Of a DNA stretch of 64,000 nt, positions 22,362-34,990 are shown piece after piece. Each line of letters opens with the position of its first letter. The first letter of the stretch is position 1. The DNA comes from Paraspadella gotoi (taxonomy: Eukaryota; Chaetognatha), in the NCBI GenBank assembly GCA_051294375.1, contig JBJCIZ010000239.1, forward strand, positions 3,196,964 to 3,260,963. Reading direction: 5' to 3'. The translations under genes and the position numbers were made by a program. The notes beneath the pieces are model-generated. The model had not been told where the DNA came from. It did no database searches and was given only the letters and a program-made list of their open reading frames with translations.

Positions 22362-23349
22362 GAAGAGAGAGAAGAGAGAGCGAGAGAGAGAAGAGATGAG
22401 AGAGAGAGGAGAGAGACAAAGAGAGAGAAGAGAGAGACATTATATTTCCATCGTTGGTGCCGATTCTTGAACAGGCGCCGGGTTAAACCGGCTCATTTTG
22501 CGCGTGGAGGTTTTTTTAGCTTCCTTTGCGGATCACGAGGAATCGGTGAAGTTTGTTGTGAAGTGGTAGTTTAAGTTTTGTAAAGATATCGTCGAATACT
22601 TGAAAATAGAACAAATTATTGTTCCATTTAGTTGCGAGGTTCGGAAGATTAAACAACGAATGATAGTTAATAAAAATAGTAAGATAGCATAAAGAGTACC
22701 ACTAGGAAAGACCAAATGATTGCTAAAATATATTCTGATTATCATATTATTCCGAAACCAACACCGCAATCTAAAACGGCACGAAGATCCTTACCAAACT
22801 CGTCTCAAATCAAACCTTACCTTTTCTCTTAAACTTACCATCCCCCCGCCCCCCCCCCCCCCCCACGGGTCCCCTGCAATTCGCTCTTCCGGCCGCCTCC
22901 CCCTGAACCCCGGGTACCCTTCTAACTGACCAATAGCTCGAAAACCGCGAAGGCTCCCTTACCCGTTTCGTGCCTTACCTCGCTCCAAGCGACGACGACA
23001 CGACGACGGAACGCGACGACGACACAACAACAAACGACAAAGACCGACCATCGCGCTCCATTATTTCGCCGCCAGACGCCATCATCCCGACGGCGCCGCA
23101 TTGAGTGCGATTGACGATGCGAGATGACGAAAACGACGACCGACGACGACGACGACGACGACGACGAGTATAACTAAGAAGCAACAAAAAAAACGACAGT
23201 TCAAAGGATAACCTTGTAAAATAAACTATAACTGTCATATCATTAGAGCGACAACCAAAAGTCATAACATCGAAACATTGGCAAATGAGATTTTCGGTAT
23301 TATTGGTTTAAAAAAATAAAGTGAGTAAACTTGAGTGTACTGATTTTTT
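21875..23349 (-). repeat. Right arm of palindrome, inner part
   Basis: Reverse complement of about 20080-21480, including an inverted 11 bp minisatellite (21975-22055), a (GA)n run (22326-22440), a long C run (22846-22865) and (CGA)n (22990-23165). The arm is cut at a T run (23344-23349) where an element has inserted. Confidence 0.85.
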
Positions 23350-23965
23350 ATCGAGCCTTGACGGCGAAGCCGCGTAGGCTCTATAATGTTTTAGGGTTGC
23401 TCTTGTGTGACGTCGTCGTCGTCTCGTTCGGGTCACGCTGTTTTCATAGTATAAAAACTACTACGCTTTTATAGGTTGGCTGCTGACTTACCGTTTTTTT
23501 TAAAATTTAAAAATTTTATGAATTATGATAAAGTTTTACAAAGTGTGCGATCATAGTAAGTTAAAAATTTTAGAATATGGCCTTTTCATCTGAAATAGCC
23601 GTTGTGATTTTTCATATTACATTTGATTTAAGATTTTTGTTTGAAATCCACTTCATTATGATTTACTGCATAGCAAATGAGATTATAGTACTCATTATAG
23701 TAATATTCAAATTATGATATAAAATGCTATTAGCTAATTTAACATATTGCCAGTAGTATAATATGAAGATGAAATGTCAAAAATTTTTTTAAATCTATAA
23801 AAATGGGAACTTCAAAGGATTTTTTTAATGAGAGCTATATCTTAATTTTTAATACAAATAAAAATTTAAAATCTTTTACAAAGCTGCGATTGGGAAAAAA
23901 TTGAAATTTTCCAATGTAAACCATTGTAACATTTTTTGCCTTTCTTTTATTTATTTTTTAATTAA

Positions 23966-26200
23966 TGACACAATGAAAAATGGCGACGTTACTGTTCCGT
24001 CCATAAAAAAAATCACTGTTCAAATATTAATTCTTTATTTTTTGAAACGTTATAGTTTCATATGCTGATATCAAAATTCAATTGCAAAATCTGTTTTTTG
24101 TTTTTTTATATGACTGAATATGGTGAAAGATGATAAATTTTAAAAAAAGTTACTTATTCATATTTATTCATAGATTAATAGAAAAAAATAAAAAAAATAA
24201 TAGACTAATAGTTAGTTTATGTCTCAAAAGATGGAAAAAAAAAACTTCATTTAAAAATTCGATCGGGAAGTGGAGGTAACTAAGCTTCCAATGGCATCCT
24301 CCACGCCGATTGATTCTCTCAAATAATTTTTTTTATTTAATACTTTGAAAGGGAAAAAAGAAAATTTGGAATGCAGGTTGCAGAAGGTTACGATATCTGG
24401 ACTTATTGATCATGATAACCATGACTTTTAATTATCTTGTGAAATAGGCGGCAGTAAAGAAATTTAAAAAATTTCATCTTAAGTCAGTCAATGAACCCTT
24501 TCCAATGGCTATTACGCATTAAATATTTTTTCTTAATTAAATGGATGATAAATAATTAAAATTAAATTCCTTGCTATATTTAAAAAAAATTATCAATACA
24601 AATTAATACGAATTGATGTTTCTTGTCAATATGTTACCAGCTATTAATTTTTTACAATATAAATATGATAAACAAGCAATTGTGTCAAGGCTTTATGTTG
24701 CAGTTAAAATAATGAAAAATGACAATTTTTTTTCACAACAAGAAGTTAGATGTGCCAGACTTTATTTATCAAGCTTTAAACATTGTATTATATCATTTTT
24801 AATATTTAAAAATATATTTTATCATGCTACAACATAAATTTTGCTTGTTTTTACTTAACTGAAAAAAACAAATTTATGGAATAAAAAAAATTTTAAATAA
24901 TAAACAAAATTTTAATTCAGTCTTTCTTTTTCAAAATTACAAAAAGAAAAAGAAAAAATTCATATGTCTTCATTGGGAAATTTTTAAAGCAAAAAACTGT
25001 TGTATACTTTTAACTCTATTAAACAAAACTGTGTAAAGATTTATGCGATTTAATTTAATAAAACTCTTTTAGAAAGGTGTCCCATTTAGGGCTTTAATTG
25101 ATACCACATCCACTTGCTACCTCTTTTCTTTCAAAAGTTATTTAAAAAAAAATAACGTTTTTTAAATTACGCAGTACAAATCTTTGTTAAATAAAAATTT
25201 CGGCCAAAGCGGGGAGTATCTCACTTATTTTGTTGGTACAATACTTAAATTTCAAAAATAAAACTGGAAGAAAATTTTTTTGTCATTTGAGAGACATATC
25301 ACGTCAGATGTACCCCTGTATATAATTTATTATTTATTGCCCCCAAAAAGCCAATTAGAAAAGTTGAATTTTTTCAAATGTTGGTGAAAAAAATTTCAGC
25401 CGACTATGCTCATTGAGAATAATGTTTGCCATAGAAATAAAATATCAAAAAAAATAAAAAAAATCAGCCTTAGAAAATCGAGCCTAGGAGGCTGATTTTT
25501 TAGAATTGCCAAAAATTTTTCCTGACTCATAATCCATGTATTCTCAAGTTCAAAATTATTTTTTTCCAAATCATTCAATCAATTTTTTTTTATTAATTTA
25601 AAATGATGTTTTTATGATGTGTTTTGTTTTGAAAGAATTGAAAAAAGTGAAAAACTATATAATTTATATAAGGTTTTGAACAATACCTTTTAAATATTAA
25701 ATATTATACACAAGGGGAGTAACAAGAAAACTCCCATTTCAAAAGAAAATTGAAATTAATTGTCTATTGATTATTTAGATTAATTGGGGACGTAAAAAAT
25801 TAACAAAAAACCCAATAATGATTCAATATTAAATGAGGAAATGAGGGTGAAAAAATATTTGCATTGTTCGTCGGTTAACTTATTAGTTATCGTTAAAGTT
25901 TGTTTTAATAATATTAATATTTTTTTGCATTTATAAAAGCAAGGTCTAAAATTTGTAAGCTTTCGAGCTAATTGCTCATCTTTTACTAATTTTTGATTCT
26001 AGTTAGCTTTTTGTTGGATGGTCAAGGGTTATGGGTCATGGATTACTATACATGTACAGTAGTGTATATCGTCACATATTACCAAAAGGTAGTGATCATT
26101 AATTCTGTCAGAAACGATTTTAAGGGACAAAATCGTAGCAGCCGAGGACCGTTTCGCGCATGTTATTTTTCTTATGATGTCTCTATATTATATTTTCTTT
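23966..26200. other. AT-rich interior of the element, specific to copy 1
   Basis: About 2.2 kb without similarity to the shorter copy at 57137. It has weak 60-75 codon open frames (24613-24837, 25396-25578) of AT-rich composition that match no family I know. I do not call a gene. Confidence 0.5.
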
Positions 26201-26202
26201 AG

Positions 26203-26820
26203 GCGCTGCCTTTTCTGTAGTATCGTTTAAAAAACGAGTTCAGTTTCTCTCTGCTCTCTTTGTGTGGAATCTCTTGCGTGATCGTTCGTTTTTGAAAAAA
26301 TTCTGATTATTTTTTCTTTCTAAAACATATATATTTGATCAGGCGTGCCTTTTTCTGAATCGTTTAAAAAAAAACGAGTTCAGGCGCTTCATCCTCTCCC
26401 TCTCAGTCTCCTCCGTTCTCTCTCTCTCTCTCTGCTCTCTCTCTCTTTTTTTAACAAAAAAAAAAATTATTCACTTTGTTTTACCACCGTTTTTTTGAAA
26501 AATCGTTATTATTTCTTTCCTTCTAAAAACTTTTATTATCGCCATTTATTCCGCGCTTCTTTCTCAAACAAAATCCCAAATTTAACATCTGAGGGGATTT
26601 TCGTGTTTTTGGAGTAAATGTGAAGTAATAAGCTAACTTCACCTGGATTTCGTGGCCTTGCGGTGGCAACGAGTAGAAACCAATGTCGAGGAACGATGAC
26701 TAATAACGGGTTACTGTGTATAAAAAGAAATCAACTTGACCGAGATCACGCGAATATTAAACAGAGAGTGACGCCTAAATTGCGTATCGTGGCGGGGAAA
26801 ACTTTCCTCTCTCTTCTCTG

Positions 26821-26867
<47 letters not shown>

Positions 26868-26969
26868 TCTCTCTCGTCTCTCTCTCCTCTCACTCTCTCT
26901 CTTTTTTTTTTTTTACAAAAAAAAAATTATCACTTGTAATAGAGTAACACGTGTTCGTCTCTCTCTCGG

Positions 26970-27001
<32 letters not shown>

Positions 27002-27360
27002 TTCTCTCTATCTGTCTCTCTCTCTCTTTCTCTCTTTCTATCTCTTTTGTACAAAAATAATTTTTGAGTGGGCACCTTTTTTTTACCTCCGTCACTGCGC
27101 GACTTGAGTAACCGAGTTCCGGCCTCTCTCTATCGTCTCTCTCTCTCTCTCTTTTTTTTTTTACAAAAAAATTTTTTAGTCACTTTTTTCACTCTCTCTC
27201 TGCTCTCTCTCCTCTCTGTCTCTCTCTCTAGTTACAACGTCGTTTTTGAAAAATTCTATATTTTTCCTTCTAAAACTTTATTACGCCATTTATTTTTTTT
27301 CTCTAAACAAAATCCCAAATTACATCCGAGAATTTTTCTATGGATTCCTTTTTAGAAAAA
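26203..27360. repeat. Degenerate units with AACGAGTTC ... CTTCTAAAA words
   Basis: Units start near 26203, 26342 and 27070. Each has cgagttc, a CT-rich microsatellite, ttgaaaaattctgatta-like and ccttctaaaaacttttatta words, and caaaatcccaaatt. Related units lie at 58275-58560 and 59045-59180 in the second element copy. Confidence 0.7.
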
Positions 27361-27924
27361 GGAAAAATAAACTTATAATGCAGGCAATGTCACATGTACA
27401 TCAGCTTTGCTGCGTTGTACATATAGCTCTTATTGTCCGGCCAATTGCCGATAATTTAAACATATATAACTTTTTCTAACAAAAAAATTTTTTTTGTTTG
27501 TTTATTACTGTACTTTGGACCGTCGCCCACTATTGGCAAAAATAATTTATATCTTAGAAATAGGAGTTGAGAAGAGAGATATTGTCAAATTAAACATTAC
27601 TTTTTTGGTTATTCTATAATTTTTACAATTTTAAAATTTGTAAATTTTTTTAAGTGTATATATTTGAATCATTTATTTCTTTTTAAAATAATAATTATTT
27701 GACTGGATAAAATTAAATATTAGTTAAATATGCAAAATATGAAATTTACTTCGCGTCTGGTTTCTTCTTAAAAAAAAGAACAATCTAAATTTCATCAAGG
27801 AAAGGAAAAGAGTTCGGTCCTACTCAGATTACGTCGAAAAACGAGTTCAGCTCTGCAGGGGCGGCCAGCTTTCTGATTATACTTTATATAACGAGAGTGA
27901 AAACGACCCGCCTCTCTCACTCTT

Positions 27925-27964
<40 letters not shown>

Positions 27965-27999
27965 CTTTCATTCATTACACGCATTTGTTTGTTTTATTT

Positions 28000-28178
28000 A
28001 CGATGAATGACTCATGCGTCAATGAATGACTATCATCGCTATCAATGAATGACTGATCATCGCATTCAATCATGTGATATTCATCACATCAGTTATTATT
28101 ATTTTCATCGCATCAATATTGGTTATTCATCGCATCAATAATTGTTATCAGTCGCATCAATATTGGTTATCATCAATA
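28000..28178. repeat. 22 bp minisatellite (ATCATCGCATCAATGAATGACT-like), copy 1
   Basis: About eight degenerate units built on catcgcatcaat with ga-atgact or attggtt endings. The second element copy has the cleaner array (59315-59551). Confidence 0.85.
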
Positions 28179-28207
28179 AAGTAGGCTCGATTCCTTAATG
28201 CTTTTAA

Positions 28208-29303
28208 GATTTTTTTTGTTAAGTTATTCAAAGTAATGATTAGGATTTTTTTTACGCTCGAGATTTAATGGACGGTCGGTCGGTCGGTCTGTCGGTCTGT
28301 CGGTCTGGCCGAATGTAAAGAGAGATGAAGAAAATCCAGAGTCGAAGTGAGGGGATGGAGAATGGGGGATGAAAGCTGAGAGATGTTTGTGGAATGAAGA
28401 AAAATAATGTAGGCGATGTGAAAAATTATTGTAAATAAATCTCTTTTTGAAAAATGTTCAATTAAAAACATTCTTTTTCGATAGCCCCCCCCCCCAAAAA
28501 AACAATTAATGATAGCATTGTACAAGAATTAATGGTTTTAAAAATACTCCTTCGAATTGTTTCTCCCTAATCGCGTTTGTGTTTAAACGTTTTTTTTTTA
28601 TTTTCCTCCAACTTCGCTTAGATTATTAATATCGGCCCCCGTGTCCGGACTGCTTGGGCCCCTCGCGCCGCGCCGGCCCCGCGGCCTCCCCTGGAGTGTC
28701 ATCTATTCGCGCTGTCAATGATTCGAGGTCTAATTTCTCGAAAAGTCTCGAGTACCTCGTCTTTCGTAACAGCGGTTTGTCCCCAGATTTTTTTATTCTT
28801 TTTTTTATATTTTTTTTCGAGATGGAGAGGGACAGATCCTTTGAAGAGAACGTAAGCTCATTCCGTGGACCTTTATTGCATTGCAACTGATTTTTGCTCG
28901 TTACTGTTTATGGTAAATCTGAGCTGGAACTTAATCGATTGGGAAACGTTGTAAGAAACCTTAAACTCGAATAAACGGTTAAATGGGAAGCATCGTTAAC
29001 CTGTTTTGATCAGACGGATGAAAACCTTTTTTTTTTTATTTCTTTTCTTTTTTTTTCCTAGATTTTTTTTTCATTTATTTTGTTACCATTCTGTCGAGAC
29101 GCCAATTTGATTTAAAGTGAATTTTATTAACGTTAATCGATATTATTGTTAATAGATAATAATTGAAATTAAATTATTTTAAGACTAACGGGCTGAGAAT
29201 TTTATTCTGAAGATATGATTTTAAAATATTTTGTCTCGCAATTCGATTCGGGTCGGTCAACGGTGTTTTCGTCTGAATAAGAAAAAGAAAGAAGAAAGAG
29301 AGA

Positions 29304-29352
<49 letters not shown>

Positions 29353-29952
29353 ATCCAGTTGCCTCTCTTCCTCTCGATTTAGAAATGCGATACTGTTTTG
29401 ATTGTGGTCACATCATCTCTTCATTTCCGGTCAATCATAACTCAAACGTTGATCACCTTCAAACACCCTTATCACTCCCGACCCCCTCCTTCCCCTCTCC
29501 CTAAAATATCTCCATCCCCCCGTCGTTCGCGAATCCCCGCTTCTTCGATAGAATTCCGGCGTCTCGCATAACTTGAGCGATTTCCCACTATCGACCTTCG
29601 CCACTACGCTACGCCACGTTGCGCCACGTTACGCAACGCTACGCAACGCCACGTCACGTTAATCCATTCTTTTCTCAGCACATGTAACAAACACCTCAAT
29701 TCTTATACACTGTCTAATTTTAATGCTACATTCAATGTATGTAGCTGTATTCACTCCTGTATCTTCCTATTCTATTATGACCTGATAAATGGCTCCTGGC
29801 TCAACTGTGCCTCCTGCAAGCTTTCACGCCTTTACGCAATCTGCAAGCTCAATTGCAAAAACAGAACTCTTGTCCAACTCTTACTTTTCAAACTCTTGGA
29901 TCAGATGACCCAGAGCGAGAGAGAGAAAGACGGAGAGCCAGAATATTTATTT

Positions 29953-30011
<59 letters not shown>

Positions 30012-31188
30012 AAATAGAGAAGAGAGAGAGAAGAGGAGAGGAAAGAAAAGTATCTTGCCCCTCTGGCGGTGGCTGGCAGTATAACACTCTTTACGCGACT
30101 CGAAGGACAGGGTGTCTTCTTTCTTTCTTTCTTTCTCTTTCTTCTTCTTTTTCTTTCTTTCTTTCTTTTCTTTTTTTCTTTCTTGTTTTCTTTTTTTGTC
30201 ATTTCTTTCCTTTTTCTCTTCTTTTTTCTTGTCTTTTCTTTGTCTTTCTCTCTCTCTTCTCTCTCTCTCTCTCCTCTCTCTCTCCTCTCTTCTCTTCTGT
30301 ATCATACATATATATGTACACTCAATTAACAATTGTCATGTTACTATGTTAAATTTCACATTTTGAGCATAATAAATCAAATCAAATCAAGAATCTCTCT
30401 CTCTCTCTCACTCGACCGCATTTTCTTTCATTCTTGGTCAGGCAATATATATCTTTCTAAATTTCCAATTCTGGCTTCTCTGTATATTTTCAACGTGCTA
30501 GGCAAAAAAATAAAAATAAAAAGGACATTAAAAACATCTTTATTTTTTCGTTTTGTTTATTTGCGAAGTCCTTTTAGTTCGAGCTTCCACTCGCATTTTC
30601 TTTTATTTTTTTTTCTCGCTAAAATAAACCGAATGTGCATAGATATTTGATTTATATCGCGAGATCGGAGGGGAAAGGAGTAGATAGATAGAGAGAGAGA
30701 AGAGTGAGATGAGAAAGAAGAGATGAGAGTAGAGAGAGAGAGTGAGAGAAGATGAGAGAAGAAGATTGAGAGAGAGATTGTAGTTTGAGAGATGTAAAGA
30801 ATCCCTCCTGAGTTTACTGTTTTTTTCGTGGGGTCTGCCCAAATAAGCATCTCTCTCTCTCTCTCCTTCTCTCTCCTCTCTCTCTCTCTCCCTCTCTCTC
30901 TCTCTCTCCTCCTTCTTCTCTCTCTCAAACTCCCTCCCTCCTCTCCCTTCTCGTAAGGGCGCGTGGGGGATCTGCCGCTAATTTCGCGTAAACGGCTCAA
31001 ATGTTTTTGCCTCCGGGAGAATGAGATGATGCCACTGGGGGCCTGGCGTGATGGCGTGTGCGCTGGATGCGTGAGGGGTGAAAAGCCCGCGGCGGTGGAT
31101 TTATGGGTGTATATTCGAGGGGGACTGGTGCCTTCTTCTACCATGAGATGGGCCGTGTTTCACTATTTTATTAATTTAGTATCTCTCT
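28208..31188 (-). repeat. Right arm of palindrome, outer part
   Basis: Reverse complement of 16455-20060, starting with a (GGTC)n array (28272-28308), and including (GA)n, (CTTT)n and (CT)n runs. It stops at a 25 N gap (31191-31215). The MITE of the left arm is absent here. Confidence 0.85.
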
Positions 31189-31215
31189 TTNNNNNNNNNN
31201 NNNNNNNNNNNNNNN

Positions 31216-31800
31216 TCTTCGCCCTCATTGCAGTCCCTGTCGGCCTTATCGTCGTATTCGTCATCGTCGTCGTCATCATCTTCGTCGTCGTTGTCTTCAT
31301 TCTCATTGCAGTCCCTGTCGGCATTATCGTTGTATTCGTCGTCGTCATCGTCTTCATCGTCGTCGTCTTTGTTCTCATTACAGTCTCTCTTGGCCTTATC
31401 ATTGTATTTGTCATCGTCATCGTTGTCATCGTTTTCATCTTTGTCGTCTTTGTTCTCATTGCAGTCCCTGTCGGTCTTATCATCGTATTCGTCGTCAACA
31501 TCGTCATCATCTTTGTCGTTGTCGTCTTCGTTCTCATTGCAGTCACTGTCGGCCTTATCATCGTATTTGTTATTGTCATCATCGTCGCCATCGTTGGTTG
31601 TCTTTGTTCTCATTACAGTCCCTTTCGGCCTTATCATCGTCTTTGTCGTCGTCTTTGTCGTCGTCTTCATAGTCGTCGTCTTCGTTCTCATTGCAGTCCC
31701 TGTCGCCCTTGTCGTCGTCGTCGTCGTCGTCATTATCATGGTTGACATTGTCGTCGTCACTGTCATAATCATTGTCGTCTTTGTTGTCGTCGTCAAATTG
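31216..31800 (-). repeat. 72-81 bp tandem repeat, seven units, frame-preserving
   Basis: The anchor CAGTCCCTGTCGG (with variants) recurs at 31231, 31309, 31381, 31462, 31540, 31616 and 31694. Spacings are 78, 72, 81, 78, 76 and 78 bp, all but one divisible by three. On the minus strand each unit reads as an acidic peptide with YDDKADRDCNENED-like words; on plus it reads as a Val/Ile-rich stretch. It may be a coding repeat of an acidic protein on the minus strand or simply a (CGT)n-derived minisatellite. No exon borders or start are evident. Confidence 0.6.
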
Positions 31801-32891
31801 AAATTTTTTTTTTAAAATTTGTTTGTATGTTTTAATTTTCATCAACGTCGCTGACAAATCTTTTAAATCCGGATGGAATCATCTCTTCCTCCTCCAATGA
31901 TAAAACTCCTTCGGTTCCATCTCCAGCAGATTCTTCACCATCTTTTTTGTTTATAAACAAACAAACAATATCAACTTTTATCCGAAGGAAGAAGCGACGC
32001 CCGAAAATAAACAAACAACCTTTTGGTTTTTTTTTTACGTTTTGTTTACGAAATTCATTCGTTGTTATTGTTATTGTTATATCCCGGGGGGGTGAGGTTC
32101 CGGCCAACGGAGACTCGTGTACGACACGATGAAAATTCGCGTGGCGTAGTGTATGCAGTGCATACACTACGTAAACTATGCCGCCATAAAAAAAAATCGG
32201 TGATTGAAATCGTCATATAAAACATCATGGTTTTCTCCATATATGAAAAAAAAATAAATGCAAAATAATATTTGGTAGTTAGGATATGACAAAATATAGG
32301 ATAAAGAGAGAAAATTAATTTTTTCTTATAATAGTCCAACTCTATAAACCACTTAGCGGGTAGGGCGCGGGTTTTGGGAAAGGTAAGGCCGATGCCTTGG
32401 GGAGGAAAACTAACGTTTGTTTAAAATTACCCCAAAAAAAGAGTAAGTGACTTTATATTAATGCGTATTTCCCTTTGATCACATATGACATGACATGACA
32501 TGACTAACAAACTTTCTTTGTCCATGTGACATTGCACTGCATCAAAATTTCGTCTTTTACTCCTTATAGATTTAGGAATTCCTGAAGCCGGCGTTAGCAG
32601 TCCCTTAGATTTGAAGTCTTATTCTGTCTTAACAAATGAGCAACCGATTATAGGCGAATTTTATGCATTTTTAACGTAAGTGGGATAGACCGACGGACGG
32701 ACATACCGACCAACGTACCGACCGACAGACCGACCGAAAAGTGACTTATAGAGTTGGTCCGCGAGTACTCGAGGAATAAGAAAAAGAAAGAAAGAAATTC
32801 TGCTGCAAACGCAGTTTTTTTTTGCGAATTTTGCGAATTTCGCCGCAACGAAATCCACAGCGAGCTCGGCAGTTAAACCAGCTTCCTTTTT
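31801..32891. other. Intergenic DNA with small palindromes and (CCGA)n
   Basis: Contains a perfect 27 nt palindrome (32145-32171), an ACATG array (32485-32505) and a (GACC/GACG)n array (32690-32738). A short coding exon cannot be excluded around 31850-31960 (minus strand), but no family is recognised. Confidence 0.5.
32145..32171. repeat. Perfect 27 nt palindrome
   Basis: CGTAGTGTATGCA followed by one G and TGCATACACTACG; the arms are 13 bp with no mismatch. Confidence 0.95.
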
Positions 32892-33604
32892 NNNNNNNNN
32901 NNNNNNNNNNNNNNNNNNNNNNNNNNNNNNNNNNNNNNNNNNNNNNNNNNNNNNNNNNNNNNNNNNNNNNNNNNNNNNNNNNNNNNNNNNNNNNNNNNNN
33001 NNNNNNNNNNNNNNNNNNNNNNNNNNNNNNNNNNNNNNNNNNNNNNNNNNNNNNNNNNNNNNNNNNNNNNNNNNNNNNNNNNNNNNNNNNNNNNNNNNNN
33101 NNNNNNNNNNNNNNNNNNNNNNNNNNNNNNNNNNNNNNNNNNNNNNNNNNNNNNNNNNNNNNNNNNNNNNNNNNNNNNNNNNNNNNNNNNNNNNNNNNNN
33201 NNNNNNNNNNNNNNNNNNNNNNNNNNNNNNNNNNNNNNNNNNNNNNNNNNNNNNNNNNNNNNNNNNNNNNNNNNNNNNNNNNNNNNNNNNNNNNNNNNNN
33301 NNNNNNNNNNNNNNNNNNNNNNNNNNNNNNNNNNNNNNNNNNNNNNNNNNNNNNNNNNNNNNNNNNNNNNNNNNNNNNNNNNNNNNNNNNNNNNNNNNNN
33401 NNNNNNNNNNNNNNNNNNNNNNNNNNNNNNNNNNNNNNNNNNNNNNNNNNNNNNNNNNNNNNNNNNNNNNNNNNNNNNNNNNNNNNNNNNNNNNNNNNNN
33501 NNNNNNNNNNNNNNNNNNNNNNNNNNNNNNNNNNNNNNNNNNNNNNNNNNNNNNNNNNNNNNNNNNNNNNNNNNNNNNNNNNNNNNNNNNNNNNNNNNNN
33601 NNNN
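32892..33604. other. Assembly gap (713 N)
   Basis: The largest gap but one in the window. Confidence 0.99.
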
Positions 33605-33727
33605 GCTCAGATTCGACATTTCGCTCGCTGGGCTCGTAACGCTCTCTCTGCCGTAGCCGCGCTGAGTCTCCCGCCGCGTCGCGACCGCCGCCGCCTTTTT
33701 TCCTGCGCCATCACGCCAACACACCAC

Positions 33728-33787
33728 TACGCCAAAAACGCCAAAAACGCCAAAAACGCCAAAAATGCCAAAAACGCCAAAACCCTA
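33728..33787. repeat. 9 bp minisatellite (CGCCAAAAA)n
   Basis: About six tandem units of acgccaaaa; related cacgcca words appear at 16565-16600. Confidence 0.9.
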
Positions 33788-33799
33788 CAATAAAAGATT

Positions 33800-34290
33800 T
33801 CGCCAAAAAGAAAGGACGGAAAGAGGGGGTGAGACAATCCAGAAATCAAAATCACAGAATTTCAGTTTCCGCTGTTTGGTAAAAACACAATTTATTCTTT
33901 TCTGAAATTTCTCTCGCTTCGCCAAGAATCTTTCGCTTGGTCAAAACCGCTCTTGCAACGTCACAGACTTCAACACAACAAAAAAGTCTGTAAGAGGAAA
34001 TTTGCAAAGTTGCATAAACATTGTCCTTGCATAAACGTTGTCCTTGCTAAAGTTTGGTCTACTCAACCTCGCATTCAGAAGCGCGGGTCATATCTTACGA
34101 CGGGTCAGGAAATACTCGGTAATGTTTCAGTTGCGTGAACTTTCCCGTGATCTTTCGGTTGCGTGATGTCAAGTGAAATCTGGAAACGCTGCTCCGATGT
34201 GACCTCGTGAGAGAAGGTTGACCCTTGACGGAAGAAAGATTCTATGGCATCTCGCGAGTCAAACTTACTCTGAACTCTGGCTACTCTCTA
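33800..34290. other. Intergenic, no gene supported
   Basis: Mixed-composition sequence with a 61-codon plus-strand frame (33953-34138) of unknown meaning. Confidence 0.4.
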
Positions 34291-34390
34291 TATATCTCTC
34301 TCTCTCTCTTTCACTCTGTCCCTCTTTCACGCTCTCTCTCATTTTTATTCTAAGAACGAAAAAAAAAATATTCCTTCGTTTGATCTCTCA

Positions 34391-34471
<81 letters not shown>

Positions 34472-34834
34472 CTTGTTTTCTTCTCAAATTTCGTTTTCTC
34501 AAATCATTTGTTTATTTTTTGCCTTCGTCAAAATCTTCTCCTCGTATTTGATTCGCCGCTTGCCCGGCCCTGGCCGCCGCTGCTGCCTCTGCGCCCGCGC
34601 TGTTCCTTCCGAAACGCCGCTGCGCCCGCCGCAGCGCCATCTCCGTGCCTACGGTGCCGCCTGCCCGCCGTGCCCGCGGTGCCCGGAGTGGAAAATTCCG
34701 CGCTCGCCTGAATCCGTCAGAACTCAGAACCCTTCGAAAATCCTCATCATAAAATCCTGGGATATGAACGGGAAATCGGAAAAAAGAGGGAATTAATAGA
34801 GAGAGAGAGAGAGAGAGAGGAAGAGAGAGGAAGA

Positions 34835-34890
<56 letters not shown>

Positions 34891-34935
34891 TGATTATGAA
34901 TCCGTAAAGTGGAAAAATCCAACCAATCTTCCTTT

Positions 34936-34985
<50 letters not shown>
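34290..34985. repeat. (CT)n and (GA)n microsatellites around a GC-rich island
   Basis: (CT)n at 34290-34345 and 34390-34480, (GA)n at 34799-34890, and (CT)n at 34935-34988. The GC-rich block 34548-34715 could hold a C-terminal exon on the minus strand (Ala/Arg-rich, ending RGEDFDEGKK), preceded by a ggattcag acceptor, but all three minus frames are partly open and I cannot decide. Confidence 0.6.

Positions 34986-34989
<4 letters not shown>

Positions 34990-34990
<1 letters not shown>

Larger units (their letters stand above)
23350..28207 (-). mobile_element. 4.86 kb repeat element inserted in the palindrome arm, copy 1
   Basis: It interrupts the right arm; the left arm keeps the empty site (about 20040-20060). 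The ends ATCGAGCC (23350-23357) and GGCTCGAT (28184-28191) are inverted repeats. Flanks gatttttt (23342-23349) and gatttttttt (28208-28217) look like a target duplication in a T run. Next to the left end is a GC hairpin (23353-23381). It contains AT-rich non-coding DNA, several degenerate units with AACGAGTTC and CTTCTAAAAACTTTTATTAT, and a 22 bp minisatellite. No transposase or reverse transcriptase is recognisable. Orientation is given by the hairpin plus poly(A) on the minus strand. Confidence 0.7.

Noticed and set aside
24613-24837. 75-codon frame in the inserted element as a transposase remnant
   Set aside because: AT-rich, matches no catalytic motif and is absent from the second copy.
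30963-31745. 260-codon plus-strand Val/Ile-rich frame that looks like a membrane protein
   Set aside because: It reads a CGT-type repeat array through a 25 N gap; the hydrophobicity comes from GTC/ATC codons.
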